Source: Pseudomonadota bacterium (GTDB lineage Bacteria > Pseudomonadota > Alphaproteobacteria > Rhizobiales > Rhizobiaceae). Taken from it: a stretch of 5,626 bases of DNA. The position numbers and the translations under genes are program-made. The stretch is taken from NCBI GenBank assembly GCA_023399465.1, contig JAEWPB010000107.1, forward strand, positions 1-5,626, given 5' to 3'. Below the pieces are notes generated by a model. That model was not told the DNA's origin and did no database searches. It saw only the letters and a list, made by a program, of their open reading frames with translations. Below are positions 1-4,529 of the stretch, piece after piece; within the stretch, counting starts at the first letter, position 1, and every line of letters begins with the position of its first letter.

Positions 1-50
1 AAACGCCACTCGATGCGGGGCACCGGAAGGTGGTCCGGTTTCAGGAAGAT
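1..50. other. Intergenic segment upstream of tRNA-Asp with a short inverted repeat
   Basis: No coding region or second tRNA can be recognised here. The sequence shows a perfect 6-bp inverted repeat, ACCGGA at 22-27 and TCCGGT at 34-39, separated by 6 nt. It is not followed by a run of T, so it does not look like an intrinsic terminator. It may be a weak hairpin in the 5' leader of the tRNA precursor or in the tail of an upstream transcript. The window begins inside this stretch, so its full context is unknown. Confidence 0.4.
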
Positions 51-127
51 GCGGGTGTAGCTCAGTCGGTTAGAGTGCCGGCCTGTCACGCCGGAGGTCG
101 CGGGTTCGAGCCCCGTCACTCGCGCCA
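51..127 (+). tRNA. tRNA-Asp (anticodon GUC)
   Basis: A complete 77-nt cloverleaf can be folded by eye. The acceptor stem pairs GCGGGTG (51-57) with CACTCGC (117-123), with one G-U pair. The D arm contains AGCTCAGTCGGTTAGAG. The anticodon stem pairs CCGGC (78-82) with GCCGG (90-94) around the loop CTGTCAC, giving anticodon GTC at 85-87, which reads aspartate codons GAC and GAU. The T arm is CGGG-TTCGAGC-CCCG. The discriminator base is G124, as expected for tRNA-Asp, and CCA (125-127) is encoded in the DNA. The gene points the same way as the nuo genes but is separated from nuoA by about 290 nt, so it is probably a separate transcription unit. Confidence 0.97.
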
Positions 128-177
128 TTCTTCTTTCTTATTTATCTTTCCATCTATTCTTAGACTTTGGTCCGAGT

Positions 178-193
178 GATCGCCGCGGCGATC
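178..193. repeat. Perfect 16-bp GC-rich palindrome
   Basis: GATCGCCGCGGCGATC reads identically on both strands. Its core CGCCGCGG (181-188) recurs as a direct copy at 211-218, 30 bp downstream. Position 177/194 can add only a T-G wobble. It may be an operator for a dimeric regulator or part of a structured leader. No regulator can be named from the sequence. Confidence 0.6.
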
Positions 194-235
194 GATGGAT
201 GTTTGTGCTACGCCGCGGGATCCATGATGCGAATC

Positions 236-250
236 GCGGCGACACGCCGC
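236..250 (+). repeat. Short hairpin-forming inverted repeat in the nuo upstream region
   Basis: GCGGCG (236-241) and CGCCGC (245-250) are perfect inverted copies separated by ACA. There is no following T tract, so it is not a typical intrinsic terminator. If transcription starts upstream, it would be a leader hairpin; otherwise it may have no role. Confidence 0.4.
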
Positions 251-257
251 CCTGCGC

Positions 258-278
258 TTGCTAAAGTCTTTGCTCAAG
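258..278 (+). repeat. Near-tandem repeat TTGCTNAAG upstream of nuoA
   Basis: TTGCTAAAG (258-266) and TTGCTCAAG (270-278) match at 8 of 9 positions with a 12-bp period. The copies lie about 140-160 bp before the nuoA start, in the stretch expected to hold the nuo promoter. Paired direct repeats near one helical turn can be activator sites, and TTGCT also loosely resembles a -35 box. Both readings are inference, and a chance repeat is possible. Confidence 0.3.
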
Positions 279-404
279 AGATTGAAAAGGCGCGGACGAA
301 GTCTTGCACCGAGGCGCTGGCTGCGCTAACGAACGGCTCGTTGCAACACACTTCGGCTTGATGGCCCTTTGGCCCGGCGCGTCAGTGGACGCCCGCGTAC
401 AAGC

Positions 405-409
405 AGGGA
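405..409 (+). promoter_or_regulatory. Ribosome binding site of nuoA (decides the start)
   Basis: AGGGA lies 8 nt before the ATG at 418 and supports that start over two in-frame alternatives. The ATG at 409 overlaps this site and would have no Shine-Dalgarno of its own. The TTG at 304 would add 38 unlike-family residues. Confidence 0.7.
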
Positions 410-417
410 TGAATACG

Positions 418-783
418 ATGACTGAACTGCTCAGTTCCTATATTCCGATCGCAATCTTTATTGGTATCGCCTTGGTCATCGGCCTGGCGCTGCTGATTGC
501 GCCTTTCGCGGTGGCGTACAAGGCGCCCGACTCGGAAAAGCTGTCGGCCTATGAGTGCGGATTCAACGCATTCGACGATGCCCGCATGAAATTCGACGTC
601 CGTTTTTACCTGGTGTCGATTCTCTTCATTATCTTCGACCTCGAGGTCGCCTTCATGTTTCCGTGGGCGGTGTCGTTTGGCGAGCTCGGCTGGTTCGGCT
701 TCTGGTCGATGATGGTCTTCCTCGGTGTGTTGACCATCGGATTTATCTATGAATGGAAGAAGGGAGCGCTGGAATGGCAGTGA
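418..783 (+). CDS. nuoA: NADH-quinone oxidoreductase subunit A (NuoA / ND3)
   Basis: This is the small membrane subunit of complex I, equivalent to mitochondrial ND3, which sits in the inner membrane where the peripheral arm meets the membrane arm. The protein has 121 residues, normal for alphaproteobacteria. Three hydrophobic helices are visible at about residues 9-32, 62-83 and 93-111. The loop after helix 1 carries the family motif YECG (45-48); Cys47 corresponds to the ND3 cysteine exposed in the deactive form of mitochondrial complex I. Helix 2 contains the conserved FDLE acidic pair (Asp74, Glu76). The start at 418 is preferred because AGGGA precedes it and the product then matches family length. 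It is the first gene of the operon, and its last 10 nt overlap nuoB. Confidence 0.95.
   Translation: MTELLSSYIPIAIFIGIALVIGLALLIAPFAVAYKAPDSEKLSAYECGFNAFDDARMKFDVRFYLVSILFIIFDLEVAFMFPWAVSFGELGWFGFWSMMVFLGVLTIGFIYEWKKGALEWQ
762..766 (+). promoter_or_regulatory. Ribosome binding site of nuoB (inside nuoA; decides the start)
   Basis: GGGAG, within AAGAAGGGAG, lies 7 nt before the ATG at 774. This supports 774 over the in-frame ATG codons at 753, which lies upstream of the site, and at 783, which is spaced too far from it. The site lies within the last codons of nuoA, so the two genes are likely translationally coupled. Confidence 0.7.
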
Positions 784-1355
784 TGCAACCCAGCACCACG
801 CTCGTCGCGCCGCAGCCGAAGGGGATCATCGATCCCTCGACCGGCAAGCCGATCGGCAGCAATGATGCGTTCTTCGGCGAGATCAACAACGAGCTCGCCG
901 ACAAGGGCTTTCTGGTTACCTCGACCGACGAACTGATCAACTGGGCCCGTACCGGCTCGCTGATGTGGATGACCTTCGGTCTGGCCTGCTGCGCCGTCGA
1001 GATGATGCAGCTTTCGATGCCGCGTTATGACGCCGAGCGCTTCGGCTTTGCGCCGCGCGCTTCGCCGCGCCAGTCCGACGTGATGATCGTGGCCGGCACG
1101 CTGACCAACAAGATGGCTCCGGCGCTGCGCAAGGTCTACGACCAGATGCCTGAGCCGCGTTATGTGATCTCGATGGGATCCTGCGCCAACGGCGGCGGCT
1201 ATTATCACTATTCCTATTCGGTGGTGCGCGGTTGCGATCGCGTGGTTCCGGTTGATATCTACGTGCCTGGCTGTCCTCCCACGGCAGAAGCGCTGCTCTA
1301 TGGCGTGCTCCTGCTGCAGAAGAAGATCCGCCGCACCGGCACCATTGAGCGCTAA
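774..1355 (+). CDS. nuoB: NADH-quinone oxidoreductase subunit B (NuoB / PSST)
   Basis: NuoB carries the terminal [4Fe-4S] cluster N2, which passes electrons to quinone at the interface with NuoD. With the start at 774 the protein has 193 residues, the usual size. The four N2 ligands are visible: the adjacent Cys72-Cys73 pair in GLACCAVEMM, Cys137 in MGSCANGG, and Cys167 in VPGCPPT. The family stretch RYDAERFGFAPRASPRQSD (84-102) follows the first motif. The N-terminal 30 residues are variable in the family and are the only uncertain part; starts at 753 (200 aa) or 783 are possible but have weaker ribosome binding sites. The gene overlaps the end of nuoA by 10 nt and ends 17 nt before nuoC. 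It is a peripheral-arm protein on the cytoplasmic side. Confidence 0.96.
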   Translation: MAVMQPSTTLVAPQPKGIIDPSTGKPIGSNDAFFGEINNELADKGFLVTSTDELINWARTGSLMWMTFGLACCAVEMMQLSMPRYDAERFGFAPRASPRQSDVMIVAGTLTNKMAPALRKVYDQMPEPRYVISMGSCANGGGYYHYSYSVVRGCDRVVPVDIYVPGCPPTAEALLYGVLLLQKKIRRTGTIER

Positions 1356-1372
1356 GGGCAGGGGACGTACCT

Positions 1373-1975
1373 ATGAGTGAAGCCCTCAACGAGCTTGCTT
1401 CCTACATCTCGGAAGTGCGCGGCAACCTGATCGTGGCCAGCGAGATCCGCTACGGCGAACTGACGCTGACGTCGACGCCGGCTGACGTGCTCGATCTCCT
1501 GACCTTCCTGCGTGACGACGTGCAGTGTGCCTTCGTCAATTTCGTCGATATCTGCGGTGTCGACTGGCCGGCGCGCGCCGAGCGCTTCGATGTCGTCTAT
1601 CACCTCTTGTCTCCGCGCCAGAACCTTCGCGTCCGCGTCAAGGTCGCCGTCGCCGAAGGCCATACGGTCCCCTCGGCAACCGCCGTCTATCCGGGCGCCG
1701 ACTGGTTCGAGCGCGAGGCCTGGGATATGTACGGTATCCTGTTCACCGGGCATCCGGATCTGCGGCGCATTCTCACCGACTACGGTTTTGAGGGACATCC
1801 GCTGCGCAAGGACTTCCCGACGACCGGTTTCGTCGAGGTTCGCTACGACGATGCGGCAAAACGCGTCGTCTACGAGCCGGTGGAACTCAAGCAGGAATTC
1901 CGCAACTTCGATTTCTTGTCCCCGTGGGAAGGCACCGAGTACGTACTGCCAGGGGATGAAAAGGCGGACAAGTAA
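1373..1975 (+). CDS. nuoC: NADH-quinone oxidoreductase subunit C (NuoC / 30-kDa)
   Basis: NuoC is a structural subunit of the connecting module of complex I, with no cofactor of its own, and packs against NuoD. The protein has 200 residues, matching stand-alone NuoC; in Escherichia coli this part is fused to NuoD, and here it is not. The family signature is clear at residues 113-134: EREAWDMYGILFTGHPDL followed by RRIL. The HPLRKDFP motif comes next at 142-149. The C-terminal part, YEPVELKQEFRNFDFLSPW (167-185), is typical of mitochondrial-type NuoC. The ATG at 1373 follows AGGGGA (1360-1365) at a good distance. A 76-nt gap separates it from nuoD, the longest gap in the operon as seen here. 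Confidence 0.96.
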   Translation: MSEALNELASYISEVRGNLIVASEIRYGELTLTSTPADVLDLLTFLRDDVQCAFVNFVDICGVDWPARAERFDVVYHLLSPRQNLRVRVKVAVAEGHTVPSATAVYPGADWFEREAWDMYGILFTGHPDLRRILTDYGFEGHPLRKDFPTTGFVEVRYDDAAKRVVYEPVELKQEFRNFDFLSPWEGTEYVLPGDEKADK

Positions 1976-2051
1976 GTGAAGCCGGTTCGATGGTTTAAAA
2001 CTGGGCTGTCCTTACCGTCCACACATAACTGCAAGCGCGGAGCGCGTCGCC
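1976..2051 (+). other. nuoC-nuoD intergenic gap with GC inverted repeat at the nuoD ribosome binding site
   Basis: This 76-nt spacer contains no gene. The probable nuoD Shine-Dalgarno GGAG (2039-2042) lies 9 nt before the ATG. CGCG occurs on both sides of it (2036-2039 and 2043-2046), so a very short hairpin could partly mask the site. The hexamer AGCGCG is also directly repeated (2034-2039, 2041-2046). No terminator or clear promoter is visible, so transcription presumably reads through. Confidence 0.4.
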
Positions 2052-3242
2052 ATGACAGAACATAACGTCCGCAATTTCAATATCAATTTCGGCCCGCAGC
2101 ACCCGGCGGCGCACGGCGTTTTGCGTCTGGTGCTCGAGCTTGACGGTGAAATTGTGGAGCGCGTCGATCCCCATATCGGTCTGCTTCACCGCGGCACCGA
2201 GAAGCTGATTGAAACCAAGACCTACCTTCAGGCCGTTCCGTACTTCGATCGCCTCGACTACGTCGCGCCGATGAACCAGGAACACGCCTTTGCGCTGGCG
2301 GTCGAGAAGCTGCTGAAGCTGGAGATCCCGATCCGCGGCCAGCTGATCCGCGTGCTCTATTCGGAAATCGGCCGTATCCTGTCGCATCTGCTGAACGTCA
2401 CCACGCAGGCCATGGACGTCGGCGCGCTGACGCCGCCGCTCTGGGGCTTCGAAGAGCGCGAAAAGCTGATGGTGTTCTATGAGCGTGCCTGCGGCGCGCG
2501 CATGCACGCCGCCTATTTCCGTCCGGGCGGCGTTCATCAGGACCTCCCGCACGAACTGGTCGAGGATATCGGCAAGTGGTGCGACCCGTTCCTGAAGACC
2601 CTCGATGACATCGATGCGCTTTTGACCGGCAACCGCATCTTCAAGCAGCGTAACGTCGACATCGGCGTCGTCAGCCTTGAAGACGCCTGGGCCTGGGGTT
2701 TCTCCGGCGTGATGGTGCGCGGCTCGGGCGCTGCCTGGGACCTTCGTCGGGCGCAGCCCTACGAGTGCTATTCGGAACTGGAATTCGATATTCCGGTCGG
2801 CAAGAACGGCGACTGCTTCGATCGTTACTACATCCGCATGCTTGAAATGCGCGAGTCGGTGAAGATCATGAAGCAGTGCGTCAATCGCCTGCTCGGCGAC
2901 GCCAAGATCGGTCCGGTTTCGTCGCTGGACGGCAAGGTCGTTCCGCCGAAGCGCGGCGAGATGAAGCGCTCGATGGAAGCGCTGATCCACCACTTCAAGC
3001 TCTACACCGAAGGCTATCACGTGCCCGAGGGCGAGGTTTATGCCGCGGTCGAAGCGCCGAAGGGCGAATTCGGCGTCTACCTGGTGTCGGACGGCTCCAA
3101 CAAGCCGTACCGCTGCAAGATCCGCGCCCCGGGCTATGCCCACCTCCAGGCGATGGATTTCCTCTGCCGCGGCCACCAGCTCGCCGACGTCTCGGCGATC
3201 CTCGGCTCGATCGATATCGTGTTCGGAGAGGTGGACCGCTGA
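2052..3242 (+). CDS. nuoD: NADH-quinone oxidoreductase subunit D (NuoD / 49-kDa)
   Basis: NuoD forms most of the quinone-reduction chamber together with NuoB and is related to the large subunit of [NiFe] hydrogenases, with the metal site lost. The protein has 396 residues, normal for stand-alone NuoD. The N-terminal loop GPQHPAAHG (14-22) supplies His21, and RLDY (67-70) supplies Tyr70; by alignment from memory these match the quinone-contacting His38 and Tyr87 of Thermus Nqo4. The 49-kDa signature is seen at 41-54 (HIGLLHRGTEKLIE). The conserved C-terminus ends in SIDIVFGEVDR. The start ATG has a moderate GGAG site upstream. The stop codon shares one base with the start of the next small gene (TGATG at 3240-3244), which suggests translational coupling. 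It is a cytoplasm-facing peripheral-arm subunit. Confidence 0.97.
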   Translation: MTEHNVRNFNINFGPQHPAAHGVLRLVLELDGEIVERVDPHIGLLHRGTEKLIETKTYLQAVPYFDRLDYVAPMNQEHAFALAVEKLLKLEIPIRGQLIRVLYSEIGRILSHLLNVTTQAMDVGALTPPLWGFEEREKLMVFYERACGARMHAAYFRPGGVHQDLPHELVEDIGKWCDPFLKTLDDIDALLTGNRIFKQRNVDIGVVSLEDAWAWGFSGVMVRGSGAAWDLRRAQPYECYSELEFDIPVGKNGDCFDRYYIRMLEMRESVKIMKQCVNRLLGDAKIGPVSSLDGKVVPPKRGEMKRSMEALIHHFKLYTEGYHVPEGEVYAAVEAPKGEFGVYLVSDGSNKPYRCKIRAPGYAHLQAMDFLCRGHQLADVSAILGSIDIVFGEVDR

Positions 3243-3505
3243 TGCGAAAGCTGTTGCTGACCGTGTCGTTCGTGTTTCTGGCCGCGGGTGCAGCATCCGC
3301 GCAGGGCGCTTCCACCGGGGAAGTGTCCACCGGGAATGGCGCCGGCGGCTCGGCAACGCTGTCGCAACTGTTGTCGCAGGGGTATGAGATCAAGACGGCC
3401 GTGCCGAACGGCAAGCAGTTCATCCTGTTCCTGCAGAAAGACCAGTCGGCCTACGCCTGCGAATTCGCCACGGTGGCGAAGACGCGGTGTGGATCCTTAA
3501 ACTGA
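3242..3505 (+). CDS. Small predicted exported protein between nuoD and nuoE, function unknown
   Basis: This encodes 87 residues. I do not recognise a named family with certainty. The N-terminus is a classic Sec signal peptide: a positive MRK start, a hydrophobic core at residues 4-16, and an ASA/Q cleavage site after residue 20, leaving about 67 mature residues in the periplasm. A Gly/Ser/Thr-rich segment (22-38) is followed by a compact part with GYEIKTAV (48-55), a hydrophobic FILFLQK strand (60-66), and two cysteines (Cys73 and Cys83) that could form a disulfide. This layout resembles small secreted proteins I recall from Rhizobiales, some found inside nuo operons; that link is from memory. 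The ATG overlaps the nuoD stop, with GGAGAGG (3225-3231) as ribosome binding site, and nuoE starts 18 nt after its end. It has no counterpart among core complex I subunits. Confidence 0.82.
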   Translation: MRKLLLTVSFVFLAAGAASAQGASTGEVSTGNGAGGSATLSQLLSQGYEIKTAVPNGKQFILFLQKDQSAYACEFATVAKTRCGSLN

Positions 3506-3523
3506 TATAAGGCGTGAGAAAGA

Positions 3524-4519
3524 ATGTCCGTTCGTCGACTAGCCGAAGATCAAGTCCAGCCAGCAAGCTTTTCCTTCACCGAGGAAAATGCCGCCTGGGC
3601 GCAAAAGACCATCAACAAGTACCCTGAAGGACGTCAGCAGTCTGCGGTCATCCCGCTGCTGATGCGCGCGCAGGAGCAGGATGGATGGGTCACCCGTGCG
3701 GCGATCGAAGCGGTCGCCGACATGCTGGAAATGCCCTATATCCGCGTCCTCGAAGTCGCGACCTTCTACACCCAGTTCCAGTTGAAGCCGGTTGGCACGC
3801 GCGCCCACGTCCAGGTTTGCGGCACGACGCCCTGCATGCTGCGCGGCGCCGAAGAGCTGATCAAGGTGTGCAAGAAGAAGATCCATGCGGATCCCTTCGA
3901 ACTCAATGCTGACGGCACCCTTTCCTGGGAAGAGGTGGAATGTCAGGGCGCCTGCGTCAACGCACCGATGGTGATGATCTTCAAGGATTCCTACGAGGAC
4001 CTGACGCCTGAGCGCCTGGAAGAGATCATCGACGCGTTCGAGGCAGGCAAGGGTGACGAGGTCCGTCCGGGACCGCAGATCGACCGTCATCTGTCGGCTC
4101 CGGAAGGTGGCCTGACGTCGCTGACCGACGAGAAGTCGCCGTCGAGCCTCGGCGCTGCTGCCGCTCCCGCCGCCGCTGTGGTGGAGGAGAAGCCGGCCAA
4201 GGCTGCTGCGGCAACCGCGACCGCAAAGCCGTCGCTCGAAGACAAGAATCGGCCGAAGGGCATCGACAAGCCGGAAACCCCGGATGACCTGCAGCTGATT
4301 TCCGGCGTCGGCCCGAAGATCGAGGCAACGCTGCACGAACTCGGCATCTTCACCTACGCGCAGATCGCCGGCTGGAAAAAGGCCGAACGCGAGTGGGTGG
4401 ACGGTTATCTGAATTTCAAGGGCCGCATTGACCGCGACGACTGGGTCAAGCAGGCAAAGGCTCTGGCCAAAGGTGGCGAAGCCGAATACATCAAAGTTTT
4501 CGGCAAGAAGCCGCGGTAA
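3524..4519 (+). CDS. nuoE: NADH-quinone oxidoreductase subunit E (NuoE / 24-kDa) with C-terminal helix-hairpin-helix-like extension
   Basis: NuoE holds the [2Fe-2S] cluster N1a beside the FMN of NuoF, at the NADH-oxidising tip of complex I. The protein has 331 residues, against about 160-220 for ordinary NuoE. Residues 20-175 are the family core: a helical bundle, then a thioredoxin-like domain with the four cluster ligands Cys99 and Cys104 (VCGTTPC) and Cys140 and Cys144 (ECQGAC). Residues 190-250 are a low-complexity linker rich in Ala, Pro, Lys and Ser. Residues 254-315 form an extra domain with LISGVGPKIEATLHELGI, typical of the helix-hairpin-helix / H3TH type seen in DNA-binding proteins and, as I recall, also appended to ribosomal protein L21 in alphaproteobacteria. 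Its role here is unknown. The start at 3524 has only a modest ribosome binding site (AAGG at 3509-3512), so coupling to the preceding small gene is possible. Confidence 0.95.
   Translation: MSVRRLAEDQVQPASFSFTEENAAWAQKTINKYPEGRQQSAVIPLLMRAQEQDGWVTRAAIEAVADMLEMPYIRVLEVATFYTQFQLKPVGTRAHVQVCGTTPCMLRGAEELIKVCKKKIHADPFELNADGTLSWEEVECQGACVNAPMVMIFKDSYEDLTPERLEEIIDAFEAGKGDEVRPGPQIDRHLSAPEGGLTSLTDEKSPSSLGAAAAPAAAVVEEKPAKAAAATATAKPSLEDKNRPKGIDKPETPDDLQLISGVGPKIEATLHELGIFTYAQIAGWKKAEREWVDGYLNFKGRIDRDDWVKQAKALAKGGEAEYIKVFGKKPR
4283..4468 (+). other. Region of nuoE encoding the helix-hairpin-helix-like C-terminal domain
   Basis: This stretch encodes NuoE residues 254-315. The core is DDLQLISGVGPKIEATLHEL, where the GVGPK turn is the hairpin that contacts the phosphate backbone in DNA-binding HhH proteins. 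It is followed by GIFTYAQIAGW and a charged helical tail ending in DDWVKQAKALAKG. The domain is in frame and intact. Whether it binds nucleic acid or protein is not known from the sequence. Confidence 0.75.
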
Positions 4520-4526
4520 GAGGTGA
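4520..4526 (+). promoter_or_regulatory. Strong ribosome binding site of nuoF
   Basis: GAGGTGA directly follows the nuoE stop codon and closely complements the 3' end of 16S rRNA. It lies 3 nt before the ATG at 4530 by its last base, which is a normal aligned spacing because the match extends into the GTGA part. It fixes the nuoF start and is the best Shine-Dalgarno match in the window. Confidence 0.75.
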
Positions 4527-4529
4527 CGT

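Larger units (their letters stand above)
128..417 (+). other. Non-coding spacer: tRNA trailer and putative nuo promoter/leader region
   Basis: No convincing gene lies here; the small open frames start at TTG codons and lack a good ribosome binding site. The first 40 nt (128-168) are strongly pyrimidine-rich, a plausible tRNA 3' trailer and termination zone, although no separate hairpin precedes the T-rich part. From about 174 the base composition switches to GC-rich and palindromic (178-193 and 236-250). A near-tandem repeat TTGCTNAAG (258-266, 270-278) follows. As the only long spacer before nuoA, this stretch should contain the operon promoter, but I cannot assign -35/-10 boxes with confidence. 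One weak possibility is TTGCAC at 304-309 with TAACGA at 327-332, spaced 17 nt. Confidence 0.5.

Noticed and set aside
51..127. tRNA-Asp 3' end as an integration site for a mobile element
   Set aside because: tRNA genes are common attachment sites, but no integrase, no duplicated tRNA 3' end and no foreign gene is present in the window; core nuo genes follow.
128..168. Pyrimidine-rich tract after the tRNA as an intrinsic terminator
   Set aside because: It is T-rich but lacks a dedicated GC hairpin right before it, and the T residues are interrupted by C and A, so it is recorded only as a possible trailer/termination zone.
167..361. 64-codon + strand open frame between tRNA-Asp and nuoA
   Set aside because: It starts with TTG, has no Shine-Dalgarno, covers the palindromes of the spacer and resembles no known protein.
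304..417. 38-residue N-terminal extension of nuoA from a TTG at 304
   Set aside because: NuoA family proteins begin near the residues encoded at 418, and the AGGGA site at 405-409 supports that start. The upstream residues have no family similarity.
2876..3241. Upstream extension of the small exported protein into nuoD (209-codon frame)
   Set aside because: The extension overlaps conserved nuoD and is Arg-rich shadow sequence, whereas the ATG at 3242 gives a clean signal peptide with its own ribosome binding site.
1995..3356. Long reverse-strand open frame (453 codons) opposite nuoD
   Set aside because: It is a shadow of the GC-rich third-position codon use of nuoD. It covers the whole of a well-conserved gene, is rich in Arg, Ala, His and Asp without any recognisable motif, and has no convincing start context.
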